Origin: Verrucomicrobiota bacterium
GTDB taxonomy: Bacteria > Verrucomicrobiota > Verrucomicrobiia > Limisphaerales > UBA1096
DNA: 7,101 nucleotides
Reading direction: 5' to 3'
Assembly: GCA_015658765.1 (NCBI GenBank)
Contig: DQOE01000382.1
Coordinates: 1 to 7,101 of the forward strand
Shown here piece by piece: positions 1-5,878 of this stretch. A program made the translations under genes and the position numbers. Below the pieces are notes generated by a model. It had not been told where the DNA came from and searched no databases. It was given only the letters and a program-made list of their open reading frames with translations. Numbering within the stretch: position 1 is the first letter of the stretch; every line of letters starts with the position of its first letter.

Positions 1-320
1 CGCAGGGGCTGCTGATGGCGCGCAACCTTTGGCCGGGCGACAACCGCTGGGTGGGCTTCCGCTTGGCCCGCAGCGTTGGCTGCCCGTCGCTCAACGGAAC
101 CAAGATCCGCCTCCGGGCCGGCGGGCGCGACCAGTGGCGCGTCATCGTCAACGGCGACTCGTACCGCTCACAGCACGCGCCGATCGCCCACTTCGGCCTT
201 GGCCAAGCGGCGGCGGAGTTCGTCGAAATCCAATGGCCAAACGGCCAAACCACGCGTATCGACGAGCCGCCGCACGGGCAGTATCACGCCGTGCAGGCCG
301 TCACGGCTCCGGCCGAATGA
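1..320 (+). CDS. ASPIC/UnbV-domain protein, C-terminal part (5' truncated)
   Basis: The reading frame is open from the left edge (first full codon at 3, reading Q-G-L-L-M-A-R-N) and stops at TGA 318-320, so only about the last 105 residues of a longer protein are visible. The fragment has the pattern of an ASPIC/UnbV domain: N-R-W-V-G-F-R-L near the start, then K-I-R-L-R-A-G-G, a G-D-S-Y-R-S-Q-H segment, H-F-G-L-G-Q and V-E-I-Q-W-P-N-G-Q-T-T. In known proteins this domain closes secreted FG-GAP/VCBS-type beta-propellers (CRTAC1-like), usually exported and of poorly defined function; the propeller itself would lie to the left of the window. The ATG at 15 is internal to the domain and is not taken as the start. 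The 3' end overlaps the convergent hemW by 20 nt. One exact copy of the iterated 11-mer (199-209) encodes the L-G-Q of the domain. Confidence 0.85.
   Translation, partial: QGLLMARNLWPGDNRWVGFRLARSVGCPSLNGTKIRLRAGGRDQWRVIVNGDSYRSQHAPIAHFGLGQAAAEFVEIQWPNGQTTRIDEPPHGQYHAVQAVTAPAE
199..209 (+). repeat. Iterated 11-mer TTGGCCAAGCG, copy 1
   Basis: Exact copy inside the ASPIC/UnbV gene, read CTT GGC CAA GCG (L-G-Q-A). Followed by G, giving TTGGCCAAGCGG; with the preceding C it forms a 10-bp palindrome CTTGGCCAAG. Confidence 0.85.
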
Positions 321-1473
321 ACCACTCGGCCACCGTGTCGGCGAAGCGCATTCCCTGCCGCGTGAGGTGGAATCGATCGTCGCTGCGAACGCCCCAATCG
401 GATTCGACCGCCCGCTGCATGTCGCCGACCCATTCGGCGCGCAGGTCGTGGCCGGTGGTTTGCTCGAACAACTTGAACGGCCAACCGGCATTCATCCGCA
501 AACCAAACGCCGCCGTTTCGCCGGCGCTGGCCAGGGGTGAAAGTTGCTCGACCGACTCGTGCGCCCGTTGGCCAAGCGCAAGCTGTTCGCAGTAGCGCTC
601 GGTGTTGGCGATGTTGCGGATGCGTCGGCCATCGACGTAACCGGACGCGCTTGGCCCAAGCGCCTGGCACGCGCCGCCGCGCCAGTAGTTGACGTTGTGC
701 CGGCAGGCGCGCGATGGCAGCTCGGCGCTTGGCTCGCCGTCGTGCCGCGCGAAGTTGGCCACCTCGTACTGCGCGAAGCCGGCAGCGGCGGCGGTGTCGA
801 TCAGCTCGTCGTACATCGCGCAGGCCAGTGCTTCATCGACGTCGAACTCGCCGGCTTGCAACTGCTCGTAGAGCGGCGTGTCCTCCTCGTAGATCACCTC
901 GTAGCAGGAGAGGTGTTCGCTGCCCATCGCGATCGTCTCGGCCATGGTGGCTTTCCAAATGTCCATCGTCTGGCCGGGGATGGCGAACATGAGGTCGAGG
1001 TTGATGTTGTCGAGACCGGCGGCGCGCAGGCGGTCGAACGACTTGAACACCATCTCGCGCGAGTGAATGCGGCCAAGCCGGTCGAGCAGCCCCTCGTCGA
1101 GCGACTGCACGCCCATCGAGATGCGGTTCACGCCGTGCTCGCGAAGGAGCTTGGCCTTCTCCGTCGAGACGGTGGCGGGGTTGCACTCGACGGTCCACTC
1201 GTCGGCACCGAGCAGGTCGAGCCGCTCCATCGCTACGAGGACGCGCCGCCATTGAGCCGTGCTGAGCAGCGACGGTGTGCCGCCGCCGAAGAAAATCGTC
1301 CGGGGCTTGAGCGACGAGGCGACCAGTTCCATCTCGCGGATCAGCGCATCGACGAAGCGGTTCATCTGCTCGCCGCTGGAGAGTTCGGAGAAAAATGCGC
1401 AGTACTCGCACTTGGCCGCACAAAACGGCACGTGCACGTACAGGCTTGGGACGGGGGAAGAAAACGCGCTCAT
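301..1473 (-). CDS. hemW: HemW-type radical SAM haem chaperone (coproporphyrinogen III oxidase-like)
   Basis: A 390-residue protein close to the usual HemW length. The radical-SAM cluster motif is C18-A-A-K-C22-E-Y-C25, followed by A-F-F; there is no fourth nearby cysteine, which is the HemW rather than the HemN pattern. Further family marks are G-G-G-T-P-S at 63-68, E-C-N-P-A-T-V at 96-102, G-V-N-R-I-S-M-G-V-Q-S at 114-124, L-G-R-I-H-S at 133-138, the H-N-V-N-Y-W-R-G-G block at 259-267 and G-P-S-A-S-G-Y at 273-279. The C-terminal part ends in a winged-helix-like L-T-R-Q-G-M-R-F. HemW binds a [4Fe-4S] cluster and SAM and is known as a haem chaperone in the cytoplasm; older annotations call it an oxygen-independent coproporphyrinogen oxidase. 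No clear Shine-Dalgarno precedes the ATG (TTTCCAGCGCTTTTT). The gene lies 15 nt downstream of a small membrane-protein gene on the same strand, and overlaps the convergent ASPIC/UnbV gene. Confidence 0.95.
   Translation of the reverse strand: MSAFSSPVPSLYVHVPFCAAKCEYCAFFSELSSGEQMNRFVDALIREMELVASSLKPRTIFFGGGTPSLLSTAQWRRVLVAMERLDLLGADEWTVECNPATVSTEKAKLLREHGVNRISMGVQSLDEGLLDRLGRIHSREMVFKSFDRLRAAGLDNINLDLMFAIPGQTMDIWKATMAETIAMGSEHLSCYEVIYEEDTPLYEQLQAGEFDVDEALACAMYDELIDTAAAAGFAQYEVANFARHDGEPSAELPSRACRHNVNYWRGGACQALGPSASGYVDGRRIRNIANTERYCEQLALGQRAHESVEQLSPLASAGETAAFGLRMNAGWPFKLFEQTTGHDLRAEWVGDMQRAVESDWGVRSDDRFHLTRQGMRFADTVAEWFIRPEP
568..578 (+). repeat. Iterated 11-mer TTGGCCAAGCG, copy 2
   Basis: Exact copy, opposite to the hemW coding strand, where it is read GCG CTT GGC CAA (A-L-G-Q, residues 299-302 of HemW). 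Followed by C. Confidence 0.85.
647..663. repeat. Perfect 17-nt palindrome, variant of the iterated motif
   Basis: GCGCTTGG-C-CCAAGCGC: two perfect 8-base arms around one central base, i.e. the iterated motif with one inserted base and complete symmetry. In hemW it encodes the A-L-G-P-S-A stretch. Confidence 0.7.
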
Positions 1474-1488
1474 AAAAAGCGCTGGAAA

Positions 1489-1692
1489 TTAGTAGGCTTT
1501 GCGCTTCCGGGTGTAGTCAACGGCCGAGACCACACCGGCACCAATGGTGAAGATGACAGCAGCCGTCCCGACGCCGATGCCGACGCCGATACCCATCTCC
1601 GTGTACATCGCCATCAGGTTGACGCCATCCAACATTATGGAGGCGCCAAACACGCCCGCAGCCGAAATACCTATGAGAACACCCCAAAACAT
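1489..1692 (-). CDS. Small two-helix glycine-rich membrane protein, hypothetical
   Basis: A 67-residue reading frame on the same strand as hemW and 15 nt upstream of it. Two hydrophobic segments are visible, about residues 2-21 (F-W-G-V-L-I-G-I-S...) and 34-58, joined by a short polar loop (D-G-V-N ... Y-T-E). The second has a glycine-zipper pattern (G-I-G-V-G-I-G-V-G), written by a 12-base near-tandem repeat in the DNA. The tail T-R-K-R-K-A-Y is basic and would be expected on the cytoplasmic side, giving a hairpin with both ends inside. The ATG is preceded by GGGTGA (complement of 1696-1701), three bases from the start, the best ribosome site in the window. I do not recognise the family. Hydrophobicity, the basic tail and the ribosome site argue it is real; short length and low complexity argue for caution. 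Confidence 0.6.
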   Translation of the reverse strand: MFWGVLIGISAAGVFGASIMLDGVNLMAMYTEMGIGVGIGVGTAAVIFTIGAGVVSAVDYTRKRKAY

Positions 1693-1833
1693 AATTCACC
1701 CGGCAATCCGCCGGAGGGGCAACCTAACCACCCTTGACCCGCCGAGCCAAGCGATTTTTTGCTTAATTTTCCGGTTCATTTGCCGTTGTATCCCGGCGGC
1801 CCCGCACACTTTGGCCAAGCGCACTCTCATTTT
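1693..1833. promoter_or_regulatory. Divergent intergenic region with likely promoters
   Basis: This 141-nt gap separates the leftward small membrane protein gene from the rightward aminopeptidase gene, so it should hold start signals for both. It is more AT-rich than its surroundings (a run of six T and CTTAATTTT around 1755-1770). A TTGACC box at 1734-1739 resembles a rightward -35, but no good -10 is found at 16-18 nt; the nearest candidate, CTTAAT at 1762-1767, is 22 nt away. A 5-bp stem CCGGC/GCCGG with an AATCC loop lies at 1700-1714, in the leader of the leftward gene. One exact copy of the iterated 11-mer is at 1811-1821. No operator or riboswitch was recognised. Confidence 0.4.
1811..1821 (+). 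repeat. Iterated 11-mer TTGGCCAAGCG, copy 3 (intergenic)
   Basis: Exact copy in non-coding DNA, ending 12 nt before the chosen ATG of the aminopeptidase gene. Followed by C. Confidence 0.85.
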
Positions 1834-2973
1834 ATGGATCACCCACCGTTTCCCCCGTTCTGCCTCGCACGCCTATTGCGAAACACGTTTCGCCCGAGGC
1901 AGGGCGAGCGTGTCTGCATTCTCATCGACTTGCCCGACCCCGGCTTGGCCAAGGGCTGGGCGTTCCTCGGCGACGAGAAATTTTCCATCCAGCGCCACGC
2001 GCACGACTCGTTTTACAATGCGCTGCACGAAGGCGTGATGACCGAGCTTGGCCTGACTGGCGGCGAGTTTTTTGCCTACGAGGAAACCGGCGGCAGTAAT
2101 CTCGACCTGCCGGACTGTGCCGTCGCGCCGGACGGAACCGAGCGGAGTCTCGAGCGGGACGTTTATCCAAACTACGACATCATCCTCTGCATCTCGACCC
2201 ACTCCGCCACTGCGCCGCTGACCGCGTTGGCCAAGCGGCACGGTTTTCGCGGGGCGACGCTGCACGGTGTGAACGACATCATCCTCCGCAGCGGCCTCGC
2301 CGTGGACTACAACGAGGTCAGTCTCGTCACCGAGAGGCTTCGCCTTGCGCTGACTCGCGCCGACTGGTTCGAAATTGACTTCAAGCTTGGCGGCGACACG
2401 CACACGCTCCGGCTTGAGTGCAGTCAGCAGGAGGCGCAGAAAAGCCACGGCATATGTCTTTCCGACGAACCGGACGTCGCCAACCTCCCCGCAGGCGAGG
2501 TGTACTTCGTGCCGACCGGCGGCGACGGCGCGTTCCCGATGCAGTACGCCGACGGCACGCTTGGCCTGCAGCAGGTCACCGGCGGCCGCGTCACCCGCGC
2601 CACGCTGATCCGCGGTGACCAAGCGGTCATCGACGCGCACAACGCCAAGCTGGCCGACGACCCGGTCACCGGCGAACTCGGTGAGTTGGGCTTCGGCACG
2701 CAGGTGCTGCCGGTGTCCGGTCGCGACATTCAGGACGAGAAAATCCTCGGCACGATGCACGTCGCCACCGGCCGCAGCGACCACCTCGGCGGCGACTTGA
2801 CGCCGGACAAGTTTGCCAAGGCCCAAAACGCCACGCACGACGACATCCTTTTTTCACCGAGCAAAACCCCCGACATCTGCGTCTCCGAAGTCCGCATGCA
2901 GCGCGACGGCGGGTCGATCGTCGTGCTCGAGAATTACCAACCGGCCGAGCACCTCCTCCGGGCGATCGGCTGA
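1834..2973 (+). CDS. M29-like metallo-aminopeptidase (aminopeptidase T/AmpS family) or NicX-like relative
   Basis: 379 residues from the ATG at 1834. The second half carries the features of the thermophilic-metalloprotease family M29: N-L-P-A-G-E-V-Y-F-V-P (E222), G-E-L-G-F-G-T-Q (E284), D-E-K-I-L-G-T-M-H-V-A-T-G-R (H309) and T-H-D-D (H335 and D337). These line up with the two Glu, two His and one Asp that bind the two metals in AmpS/AmpT, so all five ligands appear present. The N-terminal half has the L-D-L-P-D-C and S-T-H-S-A-T-A-P segments of the Rossmann-like part. Family members remove N-terminal residues from peptides in the cytoplasm; the related dioxygenase NicX shares fold and some ligands, so substrate is uncertain. 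The frame is open back to a TTG at 1759, but those 25 extra residues are Pro/His-rich and unlike the family, so the ATG was chosen. No Shine-Dalgarno is visible. First gene of the rightward run. Confidence 0.8.
   Translation: MDHPPFPPFCLARLLRNTFRPRQGERVCILIDLPDPGLAKGWAFLGDEKFSIQRHAHDSFYNALHEGVMTELGLTGGEFFAYEETGGSNLDLPDCAVAPDGTERSLERDVYPNYDIILCISTHSATAPLTALAKRHGFRGATLHGVNDIILRSGLAVDYNEVSLVTERLRLALTRADWFEIDFKLGGDTHTLRLECSQQEAQKSHGICLSDEPDVANLPAGEVYFVPTGGDGAFPMQYADGTLGLQQVTGGRVTRATLIRGDQAVIDAHNAKLADDPVTGELGELGFGTQVLPVSGRDIQDEKILGTMHVATGRSDHLGGDLTPDKFAKAQNATHDDILFSPSKTPDICVSEVRMQRDGGSIVVLENYQPAEHLLRAIG
1945..1953 (+). repeat. Near copy of the iterated motif (TTGGCCAAGgG)
   Basis: Nine bases match (TTGGCCAAG), preceded by C so that CTTGGCCAAG is palindromic; the GCG end is changed to GGG. 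Encodes L-A-K-G in the aminopeptidase. Confidence 0.6.
2227..2237 (+). repeat. Iterated 11-mer TTGGCCAAGCG, copy 4
   Basis: Exact copy in the aminopeptidase gene but in another frame: TTG GCC AAG CGG (L-A-K-R). Followed by G. Confidence 0.85.
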
Positions 2974-3021
2974 GATGAGTTTACTTTCGCCGAAAGCCGC
3001 GTACCCTCCGCCCCACACGTC
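2974..3021 (+). other. Short intergenic gap with small inverted repeat
   Basis: This 48-nt gap between the aminopeptidase and ThuA-like genes holds a 5-bp inverted repeat, CTTTC/GAAAG with a GCC loop, at 2984-2996. It is not followed by a T run and is too weak to be called a terminator, so transcription probably continues into the next gene. No ribosome site is evident before the ATG at 3022. Confidence 0.3.
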
Positions 3022-3810
3022 ATGCGCATACTCACCTGCATCCTCACACTGGCCGGCCTCGCCGCCGGGGAACTCTCCGCCGCGGACAAAAAACCGCTGC
3101 GCGCCCTGCTGATCACCGGCGGTTGCTGCCACGATTACGCCACGCAAAAGGATCTGCTCAAGCAGGGGCTTGAGGCGCGGATCAATGTCGTTGTCGATCA
3201 CGTGCACTCGCCGGACAAAAGCACCAACCCGCCGTTGGCCATCTACGGCAATGCCGACTACGCCAAGGGCTACGACGTGGTGATCCACGACGAATGCGCC
3301 GCCGCGCAGACCGATCCCAAGATCATCGCCGGCGTGCTCGCGCCGCACCGCAGCGGCATCCCCGGCGTGAACCTTCACTGCGCCATGCACTCGTACCGTT
3401 TCGGTGACTTCCGCAAACCGGTCAAGGCCGGCGCGGCCAACGCCAAGTGGTTCGAGTACATCGGCGTGCAATCCACGGGCCACGGCCCGAAGAAGCCGAT
3501 CGCGATCTCGTTTGAGCACAACGTGCCGTTCATCACCAAGGGAATCAAAGACTGGACGACCGGAAACGAGGAACTCTACAACAACGTACAGGTGCTCCCC
3601 ACCTCCAAGGTTGTCGCGCGCGGCACGCAGGGCAAAAGCAAGGCCGTCGTCGCGTGGACGAATGACTACAATGGCGTCCGTGTATTCAGCACCTCCCTTG
3701 GCCACAACAACTTCACCGTCGCCGATTCGCGCTACCTCGACTTCGTCGCCCGCGGACTGCTCTGGGCCGTCAAGCGCGAGGATGCGCCGATCAAAAAGGC
3801 GGACAAATAA
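3022..3810 (+). CDS. Secreted ThuA-like domain protein
   Basis: 262 residues with an N-terminal signal peptide: M-R-I, a hydrophobic core at about 4-18, and likely cleavage near residues 20-21 (L-S-A-A before D-K-K). The mature part matches the ThuA family, which has a class-I glutamine amidotransferase-like flavodoxin fold: L-R-A-L-L-I-T-G-G at 26-34, Y-D-V-V-I-H-D-E at 84-91, G-V-N-L-H-C-A-M-H at 115-123, and the diagnostic tail S-L-G-H-N-N-F at 225-231 with F-V-A-R-G-L-L-W-A at 241-249. ThuA was named for trehalose utilisation in rhizobia; in Planctomycetota and Verrucomicrobiota many exported copies occur near sugar-degradation genes, but the biochemical role of these is not settled. C35 and C36 in G-G-C-C-H and C120 are visible, yet I cannot assign a catalytic triad. 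It lies 48 nt after the aminopeptidase and 4 nt before the methyltransferase, so probably in an operon with both. Confidence 0.87.
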   Translation: MRILTCILTLAGLAAGELSAADKKPLRALLITGGCCHDYATQKDLLKQGLEARINVVVDHVHSPDKSTNPPLAIYGNADYAKGYDVVIHDECAAAQTDPKIIAGVLAPHRSGIPGVNLHCAMHSYRFGDFRKPVKAGAANAKWFEYIGVQSTGHGPKKPIAISFEHNVPFITKGIKDWTTGNEELYNNVQVLPTSKVVARGTQGKSKAVVAWTNDYNGVRVFSTSLGHNNFTVADSRYLDFVARGLLWAVKREDAPIKKADK

Positions 3811-3814
3811 CGCG

Positions 3815-4561
3815 ATGGCCGGGGGGTTTTACGAGACCGCCAAGGCGCTCTCCGAGTACCTGCTATTTCACTACGGCAAACCGGAGGAGGTGTTGCCATG
3901 GGACTTCGGACCAAGCGACGCGCTCGACTACCCCGCCCGCTGCGTCAGCGAATGCGTCGCCGCCGACCGGCTCGCGGCCAACGCCCGCGCGCTTGACCTC
4001 GGCTGCGCCGTCGGCCGCTCGACGTTCGAACTCGCCCGGCACTGCGCGGAAGCCATAGGCATCGACTTGTCCGAAAACTTCATCGCCGCCGCCGGCCAAC
4101 TTCAGCGCGCCGGCCAACTCGACTACTCGTTCGCCGTCGAGGGCGACCTTGGCCAAGCGGCCGTTGCCGAGGTGCCAAGCGGCATCGACCGGTCGCGCGT
4201 GAGTTTCGAGCAGGGCGACGCGACGTTTTTGCGGGATGGCCTTGGCCAATTCGACGTTGTGCTGATGGCCAACCTCATCGATCGCCTGCCATGCCCGGCC
4301 AAATGCCTCGAGCAACTCCCCAACCTTGTCGCCGCCGGTGGCCAATTGATCATCGCCTCACCCTGCACTTGGCTTGAGGAATACACGCCCAAGGCCGAGT
4401 GGCTCGGCGGCCAAGCACAGCAAACCCTCGACACCCTCCGCGACCTCCTCTCACCCGCCTTCACGCTGGACGGCGAATGGAACCTCCCGTTCCTCATTCG
4501 CGAGCACGCCCGCAAATACCAATGGAGCATCGCCCAAGCCACCCGCTGGCTCCGCCAGTAA
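3815..4561 (+). CDS. SAM-dependent methyltransferase like the OvoA C-terminal domain (putative 4-mercaptohistidine N1-methyltransferase)
   Basis: 248 residues starting at the ATG four bases after the ThuA-like stop, which suggests translational coupling. Class-I methyltransferase motifs are clear: A-L-D-L-G-C-A-V-G-R at 59-68 (SAM-binding loop), G-I-D-L-S at 82-86 with D84 for the ribose, E-Q-G-D-A at 132-136, and F-D-V-V-L-M-A-N-L-I-D-R-L at 146-158. The block S-P-C-T-W-L-E-E-Y-T-P at 182-192 with E-W-L-G-G at 195-199, and L-P-F-L-I-R-E ... K-Y-Q at 224-236, are hallmarks of the region that methylates 4-mercaptohistidine in ovothiol synthesis, where it is normally fused behind the OvoA sulfoxide synthase. 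Stand-alone versions are known (OvoM-like), and this is one; no sulfoxide synthase or lyase is in the window. Upstream in-frame codons overlap the ThuA gene and were rejected as start. All six Gly-Gln pairs are written GGC CAA. Fold assignment is firm; the substrate is inferred from family resemblance. Confidence 0.85.
   Translation: MAGGFYETAKALSEYLLFHYGKPEEVLPWDFGPSDALDYPARCVSECVAADRLAANARALDLGCAVGRSTFELARHCAEAIGIDLSENFIAAAGQLQRAGQLDYSFAVEGDLGQAAVAEVPSGIDRSRVSFEQGDATFLRDGLGQFDVVLMANLIDRLPCPAKCLEQLPNLVAAGGQLIIASPCTWLEEYTPKAEWLGGQAQQTLDTLRDLLSPAFTLDGEWNLPFLIREHARKYQWSIAQATRWLRQ
4149..4159 (+). repeat. Iterated 11-mer TTGGCCAAGCG, copy 5
   Basis: Exact copy in the methyltransferase gene, read CTT GGC CAA GCG (L-G-Q-A). 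Followed by G. A shorter relative, CTTGGCCAATTC, follows at 4241-4252. Confidence 0.85.
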
Positions 4562-4633
4562 ACGCACTCCAAATGAGACCTTGCTCCGGTGGGGGGATTA
4601 GGCAACGCTGCCGCGCCGATAATTCAGTTCACC

Positions 4634-5878
4634 ATGCACAAACTCGCTTCTGTATTTTTGTTCATCGGCTTGGCCAACGGCTTGGCTGCCGAAACCAAGT
4701 TTGCCCCCACCGATTGGCCGAACTGGCGCGGACTCACCTCCGACGGCCAAGCGCTGCTCGTCGATGGACTGCCGACGAAGTGGAGTGAGACGAAAAATGT
4801 CGTTTGGAAAACTCCGATCCCGGGCCGGGGCCACGGCACGCCGACGGTGGTGGGGGAGCGCATTTATCTCGCCACGGCGGATGAGGATGAAATGTTTCAG
4901 GCTGTGCTCTGCGTCGACAAGGCCGATGGCAAGGTCGTTTGGCAAACGAAGGTGCACGAGGGGCAGTTCGCGATTGGGCTGAACACGAACGCCTCGCATG
5001 CCGGGACAGTGGTGGTGCACGATGGCGAGCGGTTGTTCGTGAACTTTGTGATCGGAAACCAGGCGTTCGCGTCTGCGATTGGCCTCGACGGCAAGATTCT
5101 TTGGCAGAAGCCGATTGGCAAATACAAGGTGCATCAGGGCTACGGCAGTTCGCCGATGGTGTATCGCGACATCGTCGTCGTGAAGGCAGACACGAAAATC
5201 GGCGGCGCAATCGTCGGGCTGGACAAAAAAACAGGGCGCGAAATCTGGCGGCGGGAACGTCCGAAAATTCCGAACTACACCACGCCGGTGGTCGTCGAGG
5301 CAGCGGGCCGGCTTCAGATGGTTTTTTGCGGTTGCGAGCTGATCACGAGCCTCGATCCGCTCACGGGTAAAAAACTGTGGGAAATGCCCGGCTCCACACA
5401 GGAGTGCGTCTCTACGCTGGTCACTGACGGCACGCATATTTTCGTCAGCGGCGGTTGGCCGAAGAATCACACTGCGGCGATTGTCGCCGACGGCTCCGGC
5501 AAAATCGCCTGGCAAAACACAGCCCGCGTTTACGTGCCGTCGATGCTGATCCGAGACGGTTTTCTCTACGTGACGATGGACGCCGGTTTTGCGATCTGCT
5601 GGGATGCCAAAACCGGCAGGCCGCAGTGGAAGGAGCGGCTCGGTGGTAAATTTTTCACTTCTCCGGTGATGGCAGGAAACCGGATTTATGGAACGAATCT
5701 CGACGGCAAGACGTTTGTCTTTGAAGCCAATCCTGACGAGTTCAAGCCGATCGCCACCAACCAGCTTGGCGACGAGGTGTACGCCTCGCCGGTCGTCAGC
5801 GGCAACCGGCTCTACCTTCGCGTCGCGTTCAAGGACAGCGAGCGCCGAGAATTCCTCTACGCCATCGGCGGCAAGTGA
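4634..5878 (+). CDS. Secreted PQQ-like beta-propeller repeat protein
   Basis: 414 residues beginning with a signal peptide (M-H-K, hydrophobic core about 5-14, A-N-G-L-A-A near the likely cleavage at 19-20). After W-P-N-W-R-G at 28-33, typical of exported propellers in Planctomycetota and Verrucomicrobiota, come at least six blade repeats of the form D-x-x-x-G-K-x-x-W: about 91-107, 146-163, 193-210, 236-253, 281-296 and 320-337, with further blade strands (S-P-V-M-A-G-N-R-I-Y-G and S-P-V-V-S-G-N-R-L-Y) to the end. These are BamB/PQQ-dehydrogenase-type blades, but there is no dehydrogenase module or haem motif, so it is more likely a periplasmic or secreted scaffold or binding protein than an enzyme. 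The frame is open to a GTG at 4589, but that would put residues ahead of the signal peptide, so the ATG is preferred. Last gene of the rightward run, followed by a hairpin terminator. Confidence 0.88.
   Translation: MHKLASVFLFIGLANGLAAETKFAPTDWPNWRGLTSDGQALLVDGLPTKWSETKNVVWKTPIPGRGHGTPTVVGERIYLATADEDEMFQAVLCVDKADGKVVWQTKVHEGQFAIGLNTNASHAGTVVVHDGERLFVNFVIGNQAFASAIGLDGKILWQKPIGKYKVHQGYGSSPMVYRDIVVVKADTKIGGAIVGLDKKTGREIWRRERPKIPNYTTPVVVEAAGRLQMVFCGCELITSLDPLTGKKLWEMPGSTQECVSTLVTDGTHIFVSGGWPKNHTAAIVADGSGKIAWQNTARVYVPSMLIRDGFLYVTMDAGFAICWDAKTGRPQWKERLGGKFFTSPVMAGNRIYGTNLDGKTFVFEANPDEFKPIATNQLGDEVYASPVVSGNRLYLRVAFKDSERREFLYAIGGK
4745..4754 (+). repeat. Near copy of the iterated motif (GGCCAAGCGC)
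   Basis: Ten bases match but the leading TT is replaced by AC. Lies near the start of the PQQ-like gene, read GGC CAA GCG (G-Q-A). Another partial, CTTGGCCAACGG, is at 4669-4680 in the signal-peptide coding region. Confidence 0.5.

Noticed and set aside
544..1737. Long + strand open frame (397 codons) opposite hemW
   Set aside because: It is antisense to a well-supported HemW, its product is Arg/Val/His-rich without any family pattern, and it also crosses the small membrane protein gene. High GC makes such shadow frames common.
1759..1833. TTG-initiated 25-residue extension of the aminopeptidase
   Set aside because: Pro/His-rich, unlike the family, and made up of intergenic DNA including the iterated motif; ATG at 1834 fits better.
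1873..2838. Long - strand open frame opposite the aminopeptidase
   Set aside because: Shadow of the M29-like gene, low-complexity Val/Ala/Arg composition, no recognisable domain.
2984..2996. Inverted repeat CTTTC/GAAAG after the aminopeptidase stop as a terminator
   Set aside because: Only 5 bp, three-base loop and no T run.
2854..3705. Long - strand open frame opposite the ThuA-like gene
   Set aside because: Antisense to a gene with signal peptide and ThuA motifs; composition is that of a complement frame.
4091..4119. Direct repeat GCCGGCCAACT, two copies 18 nt apart
   Set aside because: Explained by two A-G-Q-L stretches in the methyltransferase with the same codons; no sign of a separate element.
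4618..4623. GATAAT as a -10 box before the PQQ-like gene
   Set aside because: Only 10 nt before the ATG and without a -35 at the right distance; TTGCTC at 4581 is 31 nt away. A leaderless start is possible but not supported.
4589..4633. GTG-initiated extension of the PQQ-like protein
   Set aside because: It would place 15 residues before a normal signal peptide that starts with its own ATG.
4598..5515. Long - strand open frame opposite the PQQ-like gene
   Set aside because: Antisense to clear propeller repeats, no domain of its own.
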